Shown: positions 39,731-48,747, counted from the first letter of the stretch. The stretch is 64,000 bases of DNA from Prochlorococcus marinus subsp. marinus str. CCMP1375 (GCF_000007925.1 NC_005042.1:1550001-1614000), one strand, 5' to 3'. The notes: a model not told the origin generated them from the sequence alone. A program made the numbers and translations.

Positions 39731-40810
39731 TTAATTTGAATTTGTCTCAATAATTTCTAAAACTGAAAGAGCTAGTCTTTCAAAAGCCTTTGCAGTTTTT
39801 GAATCTGGGTATTGAAAAACTATGGGTTTATCTTCCTCATTCCCATTAGAAGTATTCATTTCTAAAGGCAATTTTGCTAGTAGAGGTACAGAGTTTTCTT
39901 CCGATAAGACTTGTCCACCACCTGTGCCAAATATTGCATATTCTCTCTCCGGCTGATCAGGGGGGATGAAACTAGACATATTTTCTATTACTCCAAGTAT
40001 TGGAACATTCATTTGCTTGAACATAGCCAAGCCTCTGCGTGAATCTTGCAATGAGACTTTTTGAGGAGTAGTGACTATTAAAACGCCACTCATCGGAACA
40101 GCCTGAGCAAGCGAAAGCTGCGCATCTCCTGTGCCAGGGGGAAGATCAACTACCAAAAAGTCTTTTTCGCCCCAACTAGCTTGATAGAGAAATTGTCTAA
40201 TAATCCCATTCAGCATTGGTCCACGCCAAATCACTGGTTGATTGTCGTCAATTAGCAATCCCATAGAAACCATGGAAATTCCAAAGCTCTCAATTGGAAT
40301 AATTTTCTGTTCAGCTCCACTACCTTGAACTTCTGGAGTTTTATCTGATACTCCAAGCATAATTGGCGTATTTGGACCATATATATCTGCATCAAGTAAA
40401 CCCACGCTATATCCTTTTTGAGAAAGTCCACAAGCAAGATTTACTGCAACGGTACTTTTACCTACTCCTCCTTTCCCACTGCTAACTGCAATTACATTCT
40501 TAACTCCAGGAATTTTCTGAAGAGAGGAGACTTGACCATGCCCAGCATTACCAATTTCTGATTGACCATTGGCATTGCTTAATTCAATCTGCAATTCAGA
40601 GATTTCTCTATAACTCTCAACAATTCTTTTTGCCTCAGCAGCTATTCGATCCCTTTGGCTTTGTGCATAGCTGGGTAAATTCAATCGAACAATTGCCTTG
40701 GGGTGGTTAATTCTTAGTTGATCTAACCAACCAAGATCGACTACGGATCGATTACTCCCAGAGTCTTTTATAGAAGAAAGTGCTTTCAGTAGCTCTTCTT
40801 CGGAAAGCAT
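39731..40810 (-). CDS. mrp: Mrp/ApbC-family P-loop Fe-S carrier ATPase
   Basis: 359 residues. An N-terminal DUF59/MIP18-like domain (about 1-85) precedes the deviant Walker A SSGKGGVGKST (110-120), the IYGPNTPIMLGV region and VVDLPPGTGDAQLSL. These proteins bind and transfer Fe-S clusters. The CxxC motif that bridges the cluster in many homologues is absent here: the region reads ENMSSFIPPDQPEREYAIFG. Directly followed by rodA. It diverges from hemF. Confidence 0.9.
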   Translation of the reverse strand: MLSEEELLKALSSIKDSGSNRSVVDLGWLDQLRINHPKAIVRLNLPSYAQSQRDRIAAEAKRIVESYREISELQIELSNANGQSEIGNAGHGQVSSLQKIPGVKNVIAVSSGKGGVGKSTVAVNLACGLSQKGYSVGLLDADIYGPNTPIMLGVSDKTPEVQGSGAEQKIIPIESFGISMVSMGLLIDDNQPVIWRGPMLNGIIRQFLYQASWGEKDFLVVDLPPGTGDAQLSLAQAVPMSGVLIVTTPQKVSLQDSRRGLAMFKQMNVPILGVIENMSSFIPPDQPEREYAIFGTGGGQVLSEENSVPLLAKLPLEMNTSNGNEEDKPIVFQYPDSKTAKAFERLALSVLEIIETNSN

Positions 40811-40896
40811 TGTTTAAATACATCTATTACTAATCCTAATGAAGAGAATCAAATGACTTAGCCTCCTAGAGAAAAACAAAATAAAATTGTTCTCTC

Positions 40897-41928
40897 ATGA
40901 GCCTTAGCCAACCATCAACACAATCAAGAGTTAAGGTAAAAAGTTTTCTCACAGGTCTTCAAGATGACATATGCAAAGGACTTGAAAATATAGATGGTGA
41001 GGGTACTTTTCAAGAAGAATCATGGGAACGACCTGAAGGCGGTGGTGGGCGATCTAGAGTCATGAGAGAAGGGAGGATTTTTGAACAGGGTGGAGTAAAT
41101 TTTTCAGAAGTACACGGTGAAGAATTACCTCCCTCAATCCTGAACCAACGACCAGAAGCAAAAGGTCATAAGTGGTTCGCGACTGGGACTTCAATGGTCC
41201 TACATCCTAGAAATCCTTATATACCAACTGTTCATCTAAATTATCGTTACTTTGAAGCAGGCCCAGTTTGGTGGTTTGGGGGAGGGGCAGATCTTACTCC
41301 TTACTATCCCTATTTAAAAGATACTCGTCATTTTCACAAAATTCATCAAGAAGCATGCGACTCTATCAATCCTAAACTTCACAAAGTTTTTAAACCATGG
41401 TGTGATGAATATTTCTTCTTAAAGCACCGGAATGAAAGTAGAGGCGTAGGAGGAATATTTTTTGATTATCAAGATGGGTCTGGGAAATTATATAAAGGAC
41501 AAAATCCTAATGGACTTTCTTCAATTGCTTCTAAAGAGCTTGGAGAATACAAACTATCTTGGGAAGATCTTTTCTCGCTCGCAAAGGCATGTGGCAATGC
41601 ATTCCTACCCTCTTACATTCCAATTATTGAAAAACGTCATAATCAAACGTTTAGTGATAGAGAGAGGAACTTCCAGTTATACCGACGTGGAAGATACGTT
41701 GAATTTAATTTGGTTTGGGATAGAGGGACTATTTTTGGACTGCAAACTAATGGAAGAACAGAATCTATCCTCATGTCTTTACCACCACTGGCACGATGGG
41801 AATATGGATTTAAAGCTCCTCCAGAATCAAGAGAATCTCTACTCACTGACGTCTTTACAAAACCACAAGAATGGTTTACAGATGAGAGTCTGGAAGAAAA
41901 ATGTCGTCCTCATCACGCAGTGGATTAA
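40897..41928 (+). CDS. hemF: Coproporphyrinogen III oxidase, oxygen-dependent
   Basis: 343 residues; converts coproporphyrinogen III to protoporphyrinogen IX for chlorophyll and heme. The family segments [52 protein letters not shown] and [20 protein letters not shown] are all intact. The 3' end overlaps the amidase-like gene on the opposite strand by 53 nt, both reading frames being coding. Confidence 0.96.
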   Translation: MSLSQPSTQSRVKVKSFLTGLQDDICKGLENIDGEGTFQEESWERPEGGGGRSRVMREGRIFEQGGVNFSEVHGEELPPSILNQRPEAKGHKWFATGTSMVLHPRNPYIPTVHLNYRYFEAGPVWWFGGGADLTPYYPYLKDTRHFHKIHQEACDSINPKLHKVFKPWCDEYFFLKHRNESRGVGGIFFDYQDGSGKLYKGQNPNGLSSIASKELGEYKLSWEDLFSLAKACGNAFLPSYIPIIEKRHNQTFSDRERNFQLYRRGRYVEFNLVWDRGTIFGLQTNGRTESILMSLPPLARWEYGFKAPPESRESLLTDVFTKPQEWFTDESLEEKCRPHHAVD

Positions 41929-42697
41929 AAGGACCAGTTTTCATCACACCATCCAAGATCCCTTGAACAATGAGATTTGCAATTTTCTCTATTGTCTTGT
42001 CCCTTGAATCTAAGTCTCTTAATTTTTTTTCCAGATCGCCCTCTAATTTGCCTATTTCCAAAATTCTTATTTGGCGTCTTGGCCCACCCAAACCGCCACG
42101 AAAAAATATTGGATAACGTCCAAAGCTCTGAGCAAGCGCCTCATCAATATTGTTGATATTTTTGGACAATGGTGGAATTAATCCTGAGCCAAAACCGTGT
42201 TTACCATAAGAGTCAAAGTGAATCTCAATGACATAGCCACCCTTTGCAGCATGTCGAGAACCAACTGACCAATTTGTCTGAAAATCATTTTCATCAACTA
42301 TGGTTCTAATACTTGGAGAATAAGAGTCAATCGTCAACCCATTATCCTTGCCTACTTTGACCACAGCATCTTGAATTTTAAAATTCCAAAACAGTTCATC
42401 ACTAATTTCTGGATCCATAGGTTTAGATCCATTTATACCTACTGCCTCTCCGACCGTACCCGCTCCTTCAATTCCTTGAGAATCAGCATGCCCAGCCAAA
42501 ATCAAAATCGAGATTGAAGGTGATACAACTTGATTGCCAACCCATCTAGCATTTTTCTGAATTCTTTGACCGAGAAAAGAATCAAGATTTTCTGCAGAAA
42601 GAAATAACGGGATACATGAAGCATGAAGAGTTAGAAAAACAACACTCCAAAAATTTAATCTGAGAACCTTTGCAAATAACGCGGGAGTTAGTCCCAT
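41876..42697 (-). CDS. Exported amidase-like protein (possible Amidase_3 fold)
   Basis: 273 residues. Residues 11-35 look like a signal peptide ([20 protein letters not shown]). Three elements match the zinc-ligand order of N-acetylmuramoyl-L-alanine amidases: H70 in [13 protein letters not shown]160 in [10 protein letters not shown] and E214 in RQIRILEIG. The intervening sequence is unlike well-known AmiC proteins. Suggested job: peptidoglycan remodelling in the periplasm (inference). It is 6 nt downstream of the CCB gene and overlaps hemF 3' end to 3' end. Confidence 0.6.
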   Translation of the reverse strand: MGLTPALFAKVLRLNFWSVVFLTLHASCIPLFLSAENLDSFLGQRIQKNARWVGNQVVSPSISILILAGHADSQGIEGAGTVGEAVGINGSKPMDPEISDELFWNFKIQDAVVKVGKDNGLTIDSYSPSIRTIVDENDFQTNWSVGSRHAAKGGYVIEIHFDSYGKHGFGSGLIPPLSKNINNIDEALAQSFGRYPIFFRGGLGGPRRQIRILEIGKLEGDLEKKLRDLDSRDKTIEKIANLIVQGILDGVMKTGPFNPLRDEDDIFLPDSHL

Positions 42698-42703
42698 ACG
42701 TTT

Positions 42704-43258
42704 TCAAATTGGAGAAGAAGTCAATGAACCATCGCTTGCCAATTGAAGGTTCTCTGCTAGTTCTGCTTCTATAGCAATCAATTCATCTCTATGCGCCTTT
42801 ATGCGCAATTGACTTTTCTTATCATTAACCTTGCTTACTAATCTCATTTCTAAGGACTCTATTCTCGAAGCTCTATTTCTATAAAAGAAGCCTGCAAAAG
42901 GGCCTAGCAGAACAAGTACTAATGGCCACCAATTTAATGAAGCATAAAGCTGACAAATCACTAATCCCAAACAAGCACCTCCTAATCCACAAAGTATTGA
43001 TAAGAAAACAGCTAATACTGGGCTAGATGAAACACGACCGTTAAACCTAAGCACTTTTCTATCAGCATCTCCACCTTCTCTTCTCCATCCACGCTCCTCA
43101 AGCCAATTGCTAATTCCATTTAACACATCTAGCGGAGGCAAGGGTGAGGAAATATCTACAATAGTTGTACGATCTTTGCTAGCCGCTCGTAGAAAAAAGG
43201 CAAGACCAATAGCTAACAATATCGTTAAAATAAATGTTGAATAATATGAGGATTCCAT
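42704..43258 (-). CDS. Cofactor assembly of complex C subunit B (CCB2/CCB4 type)
   Basis: 184 residues with an N-terminal membrane helix (YSTFILTILLAIGLAFFLRA), a soluble stretch WLEERGWRREGGDADRKVLR FNG-type segment, two further helices (PVLAVFLSILCGLGGACLGL and WWPLVLVLLGPFAGFFYRNR) and a helical charged C-terminus. This pattern fits the CCB2/CCB4 family that attaches heme c(i) to cytochrome b6 at the thylakoid. Family assignment is from memory of the motif, not from a search. Confidence 0.75.
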   Translation of the reverse strand: MESSYYSTFILTILLAIGLAFFLRAASKDRTTIVDISSPLPPLDVLNGISNWLEERGWRREGGDADRKVLRFNGRVSSSPVLAVFLSILCGLGGACLGLVICQLYASLNWWPLVLVLLGPFAGFFYRNRASRIESLEMRLVSKVNDKKSQLRIKAHRDELIAIEAELAENLQLASDGSLTSSPI

Positions 43259-43459
43259 CTCTCAAGAATAAATCAGGTAAATCCAATTGATATCAAAACT
43301 TTAATGGCAAACAAAGTTAATTGATAAATATTTGGAAAATAAAACAAGACCTATAAGTCTGTAAACTAAGACTAGTAAGAAATTAAATTAAAAGCTATTT
43401 AAACGTGGTGAAATTTGTTTCTTCTAAAAAAGTCTGATCTAAATTTTCTCTGTAAACGT

Positions 43460-44104
43460 ATGTCAAGCTTTGCCAAAAAGCCAGCCAGTTTTAAGGTCTT
43501 TGAGACTGACCTTGATGATCAATGGACGCAACATTTTTCCACACAATCCTGCTTAGCTATAGATACAGAAGCGATGGGTCTTATACATGGTCGTGATCGA
43601 CTTTGTCTAGTTCAAATCTGCGATGAGCAAGATAATGTTGCTTGTATAAAAATCCAACAACACCAAACAAAAGCAAATAATCTCCAATCATTAATGGAAG
43701 ATTCCGCTATTGAGAAAGTATTCCATTATGCAAGATTTGATGTAGCTGCTATTTCATGCAATCTCAATATTGCTGTAAATTCAATATTCTGCACAAAATT
43801 AGCGAGCAAAATTGGGAGGACATATTCCCCTAGGCATGGATTAAAAGAAGTGATTTTGGAACTTGTTGGAATAGAACTAGATAAACAAGCTCAAAGTAGC
43901 GATTGGGGAAGAGTTGGTGAGCTAACAGAAAAGCAACTAGAATACGCTACTAATGATGTTCGCTATCTTATTCAAGCAAGAAATCAATTAGAAAAAATGT
44001 TAATCAGAGAAGACAGGTGGGAGCTAACAAAACGGTGTTTTGAATGTATATCGGTCATGTCAGAATTAGACATCAGACGTTTTCACAATATTTTTGAACA
44101 TTAA
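43460..44104 (+). CDS. rnd: RNase D-like 3'-5' exonuclease
   Basis: 214-residue DEDD-type exonuclease. The metal ligands are seen in LAIDTEAMGL (D, E), FHYARFDVAAI (D) and EYATNDVRYL (D plus Tyr of the DEDDy type). There is no HRDC domain, as in other short cyanobacterial RNase D proteins. It would trim tRNA or other stable RNA 3' ends. ATG 43460 gives MSSFAKKPAS; a TTG at 43415 is possible but weak. Confidence 0.88.
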   Translation: MSSFAKKPASFKVFETDLDDQWTQHFSTQSCLAIDTEAMGLIHGRDRLCLVQICDEQDNVACIKIQQHQTKANNLQSLMEDSAIEKVFHYARFDVAAISCNLNIAVNSIFCTKLASKIGRTYSPRHGLKEVILELVGIELDKQAQSSDWGRVGELTEKQLEYATNDVRYLIQARNQLEKMLIREDRWELTKRCFECISVMSELDIRRFHNIFEH

Positions 44105-44370
44105 TCTTCTACCATAAAATTTTCTTCTTCTGCTAGTGCCTCTAATAAATTATCCAATTGATTAGCAATTGTAGTTTCATTCGAACTTGAATATTTAATA
44201 GCTTCTTCTAGCAATTTTGCAGCTATTTCTTTTCTTGAAGAAAGATCTCTTGCTCCTTTTCTGGCTGCAGCAAGATCAATTTTCTTTTTTGCAGCTGAAA
44301 TACTAATGCTTAAGCAAGAGGCCAATTCAGCACATACTTTTAAATACTCATGTTCTTTAATACTTGACAT
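44101..44370 (-). CDS. Small conserved hypothetical protein
   Basis: 89 residues, soluble, mostly helical, with the pattern YLKVCAELASCLSISISAAK then KIDLAAARKGARDLSSRKEI, and an acidic C-terminus. I do not recognise a domain. The Lys/Arg-rich middle and acidic tail suggest a small adaptor or nucleic-acid-associated protein, but this is a guess. It overlaps the rnd stop codon by 4 nt on the opposite strand. Confidence 0.7.
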   Translation of the reverse strand: MSSIKEHEYLKVCAELASCLSISISAAKKKIDLAAARKGARDLSSRKEIAAKLLEEAIKYSSSNETTIANQLDNLLEALAEEENFMVED

Positions 44371-44422
44371 GACTTAGATCAATAAAACTTTGATATATCT
44401 ACTTTAGTTTAAGCATCTCAAA

Positions 44423-45700
44423 TTATTGAATATTTACCACAAAAGAATTCAAAATCAATTTAGCCAAAGCCTTACTTCCCCCCGCTGGCCCCATACGTTT
44501 CTTCCCTACTAATGATAGAGAATCTCTAAATTTAGACTGTCTCAGCAATACAGGAATTATTTGCGCCATTTGTTTAGGGCTCTTACATGGAATGACAGCA
44601 CCACCTAGCAACCGACTCTGGCGAGTCGCAAATGCATATTTAAATTGCGGTCCATCTCCTGGTAAAGAAACACAAGGAACACCTAGGCCTACAAGTTGCT
44701 CAGTAGCCGTTCCTGCATTGGCAATTCCCACTTCAGCAAACCTTGACCATTCAACGAATTTGCCAACCCCAATAACAATTTTGAGTCCTTTTTTTTCAAA
44801 GCAAGCGTCTGAAGATAATCCTTGCTCAAAAGATGGTTCCTTTCGATAGCCCACTCTGCTCAAATAATCGCAAAGCTCAATCAAAGAAGGTTCAGCTCCA
44901 ATTGCTACAAGAATCAAAAAAGGAGTATTCCTTTCAATTTGTTCAATAGCTAAAAGTAATCGCTTGAAATTCCTCATTGCTTCTGGCATACGACTACCAC
45001 AAAGCAAAATCAAACGCCTAAAACTTTTTAAAGAAAGTGGGCACTGCATGTGACCCAAGCCATCCATCATTGGATTGCCACAGGCCATTGCTCTTATACG
45101 TTTCATTCTTAAGCTTCTTGCAGTTAATTGATCTCTAACAGCAACTACTTTGCATCTAACATCTTGCATGAGATAGCACTCCCAAGGATCCCATTCCGTC
45201 CCTTTAAATCGATGATAATAATCACTAAAGGATTGTCTTTGAGCAGATACCCATGTGTAATCACTTTTAGGAGTACCCAAGAAAGCATATAAACCGCCAC
45301 TACTCCATGCAAAAAAAAGAGGTAACAAGTCTCCAATAGCCAGAATAAAACTGCCATTCTTTGCAGCATTTCGGACAACTAACCAATTCTTCCAAGTGAC
45401 ACATATAAGACCTGCTGTTATATCAGCAAGAAACCCCCTAAGACTCTGATTACTAAACCCACCACTTGGCAAACGCTTAGAGATACCTTTCTTGACCAGC
45501 CATTGATTTGCAATTGCTTTTGAAAAGGTTTTACCTTCTCCAACCAATGGAAGCACCTCAAGTTTTAATTCATGATTTAAGTGATGTAAAGCCTCAATTA
45601 CTCTTAAAGCAATTAGATCTTCCCCATGACCATTCGAGAGCACTAGAACTTTTTTTTTCTTTTGACTGATACGATCCAAAGGTGTGATTATATCTTTCAA
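44423..45700 (-). CDS. Lipid-A-disaccharide synthase-related glycosyltransferase
   Basis: About 426 residues related to LpxB (GT19-like). Signatures: KVLVLSNGHGEDLIALRVIE, ILAIGDLLPLFFAWSSGG, GTPKSDYTW, and the C-terminal GIANAGTATEQLVGLGVPCV and SLPGDGPQFKYAFATRQSRL nucleotide-sugar site. The frame is open to 45859, but the extra part is the antisense of tRNA-Cys and is not coding. Starts TTG 45700 (MKDIITPLDRISQ) or TTG 45679 (MDRISQ) are the candidates; no ATG is available upstream of the conserved domain. Marine picocyanobacteria make unusual LPS, so its product is uncertain. Confidence 0.75.
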   Translation of the reverse strand: MKDIITPLDRISQKKKKVLVLSNGHGEDLIALRVIEALHHLNHELKLEVLPLVGEGKTFSKAIANQWLVKKGISKRLPSGGFSNQSLRGFLADITAGLICVTWKNWLVVRNAAKNGSFILAIGDLLPLFFAWSSGGLYAFLGTPKSDYTWVSAQRQSFSDYYHRFKGTEWDPWECYLMQDVRCKVVAVRDQLTARSLRMKRIRAMACGNPMMDGLGHMQCPLSLKSFRRLILLCGSRMPEAMRNFKRLLLAIEQIERNTPFLILVAIGAEPSLIELCDYLSRVGYRKEPSFEQGLSSDACFEKKGLKIVIGVGKFVEWSRFAEVGIANAGTATEQLVGLGVPCVSLPGDGPQFKYAFATRQSRLLGGAVIPCKSPKQMAQIIPVLLRQSKFRDSLSLVGKKRMGPAGGSKALAKLILNSFVVNIQ

Positions 45701-45706
45701 TCCCAC

Positions 45707-45777
45707 GGCGGCATGGCCAAGCGGTAAGGCAGAGGATTGCAAATCCTTTATCCCCAGTTCGAATCTGGGTGCCGCCT
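45707..45777 (+). tRNA. tRNA-Cys (anticodon GCA)
   Basis: 71-nt cloverleaf. The acceptor GGCGGCA (45707-45713) pairs with TGCCGCC, discriminator T at 45777. The anticodon loop ATTGCAAAT shows GCA. The T arm CCCAGTTCGAATCTGGG is perfect. It starts only 6 nt from the candidate start of the LpxB-like gene on the other strand. Confidence 0.97.
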
Positions 45778-46002
45778 TCTTTATTTTATGCTTAACTTTC
45801 CTGAGAAGGCTCTCTAGAACTATGCTCCAGCGGTATCGAGTAGCAAGTCTCAAGAGCAAATCAAGCTATTAAACGAATGGTACATAGCAATGGAGCCAGA
45901 CCGTATATTAATTGTCGCAAACACATATAACTGAGGCACTTACATAAAACATTCATCGCCAAGGCTTTTTGGAACGCTGAAGAAGCAAATATAAAATTAG
46001 AC

Positions 46003-46064
46003 AAAAAAAAGAGCGCCCTCAACGAGCAGCGCCCTATTGGACAATTGTGTGAGGAGTGTCCTTT
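46003..46064 (-). ncRNA. yfr1: Yfr1 small regulatory RNA
   Basis: The minus strand contains the 11-nt Yfr1 core ACTCCTCACAC (46047-46057), the hallmark single-stranded motif of this cyanobacterial RNA. GGACA/TGTCC (46057-46061 with 46039-46043) closes a stem around it. A terminator follows: 8-bp stem AGGGCGCT/GGCGCTCT with inner CTC/GAG, then eight T (46003-46010). A -10-like TATAGA stands just upstream (near 46070-46077), giving about 60 nt. Yfr1 base-pairs with porin mRNAs in Prochlorococcus. The region has no gene between tRNA-Cys and the 42-aa ORF. Confidence 0.88.
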
Positions 46065-46161
46065 ATCACTCTATACCAAGAAAAAGAACTTTTCCAAAAT
46101 TAATCCGATTTTACAATTCAATAGTTATCGTCTCCTCCAAGCTAATTCCTGATAATTCATT

Positions 46162-46205
46162 GAAGCTAAGGCTTCTCACAGAAATCAAATCCTTCTTTCT
46201 GTGAG
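46162..46205. repeat. Double hairpin element (perfect inverted repeat)
   Basis: Two adjacent hairpins: GAAGC-TAAG-GCTTC (46162-46175) and CTCACAGAAA/TTTCTGTGAG (46175-46184 with 46196-46205, 11-nt loop), the second a perfect 10-bp stem. There is no T-run suited to either strand, so it is not a simple terminator. It lies between Yfr1 and the 42-aa ORF, in a 600-nt stretch with no other gene. It could be part of an unrecognised RNA or a 5' leader of the small ORF. Confidence 0.5.
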
Positions 46206-46380
46206 CAAAAAATAAAATGAAACCAGGAATACTGTTTGCTTATGAAATATATTGTCCCTAAATCCAGCAGAAATTTTTATTATCAATTACTTTTTAGCAA
46301 GTGAGACTTGTAAATTGTTAAGATCTTTCGCTTTATTTTGACTAATCTTATAGAGTCCTGAAAATAAATTAAACAATTTC

Positions 46381-46509
46381 ATGGCGCCTCAAGTACAGCC
46401 TCAAGATAATCTATATACACTTTTCGGAGTGTTATTATTTTCCAGCATTATTATAGCTTCCCTTGGAGCTTTAATAGGTTATGAAAAAGTTTTCTTCCCA
46501 TTCTCATAA
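46381..46509 (+). CDS. Small single-helix membrane protein (42 aa)
   Basis: A 42-residue open frame starting MAPQVQPQDNLYTLFGVLLF and ending EKVFFPFS. A polar N-terminus is followed by one membrane helix (LFGVLLFSSIIIASLGALIG). Size and topology fit the small subunits of cyanobacterial photosynthetic or NDH complexes, but it does not match PsbX, PsaM, PetN or Hli sequences I remember. No clear Shine-Dalgarno site. Its location beside Yfr1 in an otherwise empty region supports it being a real gene. Confidence 0.6.
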   Translation: MAPQVQPQDNLYTLFGVLLFSSIIIASLGALIGYEKVFFPFS

Positions 46510-46594
46510 TTAACTGAAAAAAGGAACGTCTAGTATTAAAAAATTAAACTATATTTAATCAGTTAAATATATAACTTTTAAAAAAGACAGGCTT

Positions 46595-46759
46595 CTAGTA
46601 ATCATTATCAGCAACACACATACCAATGCATGACAGGCCATTGTTTTTTGTCCTCTTGCAATAGGGACAAAGCACCTTGAACTTGCTATCTTCTATTTCA
46701 TTATTTAGTTCCCTTTCTAGTCTTCTTTTCTCAAAATCCTTAGAGGATTTAATTGCCAT
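46595..46759 (-). CDS. Small zinc-ribbon-like protein (54 aa)
   Basis: 54 residues: a charged helix (MAIKSSKDFEKRRLERELNN) then VLCPYCKRTKNNGLSCIGMC, with four cysteines in the order CxxC, C, C compatible with a zinc site. No recognised family. It begins 21 nt downstream of the 206-aa hypothetical gene on the same strand, so the two may be co-transcribed. Confidence 0.65.
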   Translation of the reverse strand: MAIKSSKDFEKRRLERELNNEIEDSKFKVLCPYCKRTKNNGLSCIGMCVADNDY

Positions 46760-46780
46760 CTCGATATTTTAATAACTGGA

Positions 46781-47401
46781 TTATTTCAACTCATCCGTAA
46801 TTAATACTGCTGAAGTATTAGATGAAGAAGGTAGATCAACTATTTGAAGTGGTGGCGAATCATCTTTAACCACTTCTGGGACAGGAGCATTCTTTGCGTC
46901 CTCTTCTTTTGCACAAGCCTCTAGAGCCTCTCGTAATAATGAATCAAAAGTTGCTCCAGGTAATCTATGACGAGCAACCTCAAGAAAAGTTCTCGGCAAA
47001 GACTCTGTAGCAGCATCTTTTAATGCAGGATTATTGCGTCTATGATCCTGTTCCCCTTCTATAGCCCTTATAAACCTAAGCGTAACCTCATGCTTGGTAG
47101 AAGCCTTAATTAAAGTGTCATTATCATTATTTGTAGTGTCACCCTCTAAATCAGTAATACGCCTCTCAAGGCTGGTCAACACTTCCTCGGCTTCCTTGGA
47201 TATATGTGCTAACTGACCATCTGAAAGATTTGGTAAATCGGCAACATAGACTTTTCCATGATCTCTAAGAGTAAGGAATGTCGGTCTAGGTCCCTGTCTA
47301 TTATCCATGACAGAAGAATTGTTGCCCAAAGGCCTCCTAGGAGGAACTGGACCTGCTGAGCTTCGTCTACGCGTTGAACGCTGTTGATTTTCCAGTGGCA
47401 T
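46781..47401 (-). CDS. Conserved hypothetical protein with basic N-terminus
   Basis: 206 residues. The N-terminal 40 are basic and proline-rich (RSTRRRSSAGPVPPRRPLG). The middle (residues 42-150) looks folded: RDHGKVYVADLPNLSDGQLA, a helix LTSLERRITDLEGD and FLEVARHRLPGATFDSLLRE. The C-terminal 40 are acidic and low-complexity. No signal peptide or membrane helix. I do not recognise the family; I recall similar proteins in marine Synechococcus and Prochlorococcus. It lies downstream of purM on the same strand, 171 nt away. Confidence 0.7.
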   Translation of the reverse strand: MPLENQQRSTRRRSSAGPVPPRRPLGNNSSVMDNRQGPRPTFLTLRDHGKVYVADLPNLSDGQLAHISKEAEEVLTSLERRITDLEGDTTNNDNDTLIKASTKHEVTLRFIRAIEGEQDHRRNNPALKDAATESLPRTFLEVARHRLPGATFDSLLREALEACAKEEDAKNAPVPEVVKDDSPPLQIVDLPSSSNTSAVLITDELK

Positions 47402-47572
47402 TGATTAATTTAAGTCAAGATCTAACTTCGCAGCTTCCGAAATAATCTTCGGTTTGCATTAATAATTAGTGTTTTAGTATCTATCATCATCAACTTTTGG
47501 TCAAGAGGCATTATTTACTTCATTCCTTAAAAAGCAATAATTTAATTCAAAGAAACAATAAATACCTTTGAT

Positions 47573-48610
47573 CTAAGTTGGCAATCCAACAATTCTGGAC
47601 TGCATTTGTTTAGGTTGCTCTTCAACTTGACCAATGTTCCAAGCAACGAAGCCATTAGCAGAACACATATCTATTAAATCCTTAGATTGGTCTGGAGATA
47701 CAACTAAGCAAAACCCAATACCAAAATTAAATGTATTCCACAAATCACTCTCTGGAATATCTCCTTCATTGCGCAACCATTTGTAGATAGAAGGTTCTTC
47801 CCAATTGTTTCTATCAATCGAAGCTGCCAAGCCATCAGGAAGGCATCTTGGCAAGTTCTCAGGCAATCCTCCGCCAGTGATATGTGCCATTCCCTTTACT
47901 GGCAAATTTGCTTGAAGTAATGCTTGCACTAAATGGACATACAACTGTGTGGGCTTAAGTAAATAATCGATTAAAGGAACTTTCCTTGATCCAAAGCAAC
48001 TTTTTTCATTAACGCCAGCCAGTTTCACAACCTTGCGTATCAAACTAAAGCCATTGCTATGAAACCCATTACTTTTAATCCCAATAATTTGATCGCCAAC
48101 TTTGATTTTGCTTCCATTAATAATTTTATTTTCTTCTACTACAGCCACACAAAAACCTGCTAAATCATATCTTCCATCAGAATAAAAACCTGGCATTTCC
48201 GCAGTTTCCCCACCCAATAAAGAGCATTTAGATTGATTGCATCCTTCTGCTATCCCTTCAATTACTTCCGTTAAAGCCTCAGGAGTCAATTTCCCAGTTG
48301 CAATATAATCAAGAAAAAAGAGTGGTTCTGCTCCACTAGTAATTACATCATTAACACACATAGCAACCAAATCGATGCCAACCCCATAATGAGAACCATA
48401 ATCCTGAGCTAGTTCAAGCTTTGTCCCTACACCATCAGTTCCAGATACTAAAACTGGTTTTTCCAATCCTCTCGGTAATCGCATAAACCCCCCAAAACCG
48501 CCTATCCCACCAATTACCTCAGGGCGCGAAGTGCTTTCGACACTTGCTTTGATTCGATTTACAAAGGCTCTACCTGCCTCAACATTGACACCAGCTGACT
48601 TGTAATCCAT
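47573..48610 (-). CDS. purM: Phosphoribosylformylglycinamidine cyclo-ligase
   Basis: 345-residue AIR synthetase of purine synthesis. It starts [20 protein letters not shown] and has [60 protein letters not shown] and [19 protein letters not shown]. All are diagnostic. It diverges from panC-cmk with a 137-nt AT-rich gap. Confidence 0.97.
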
Positions 48611-48747
48611 GGTTTTAATAAATTATGCTTTTGCTTAATCTTTGATTTTTATTTTTAATCAAAAATTTCGCCAATGTGGAGTAAATACTATTTTCACTAA
48701 AAACAGACTATCAAAGGAAATTTTAAAATGATTGCTATTAATCCATT

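Noticed and set aside
41462-42007. 181-residue plus-strand open frame inside hemF and the amidase-like gene
   Set aside because: It is a frame-shifted shadow of hemF with no family resemblance; hemF is intact in its own frame.
45701-45859. N-terminal extension of the LpxB-like frame containing AAPRFELGIKDLQSSALPLG
   Set aside because: It is the antisense translation of tRNA-Cys (45707-45777), a well-known annotation artefact, so the gene must start downstream of it.
46012-46035. Two direct copies of AGCGCCCT that look like a short tandem repeat
   Set aside because: They are the arms and inner part of the Yfr1 terminator hairpin, not a repeat array.
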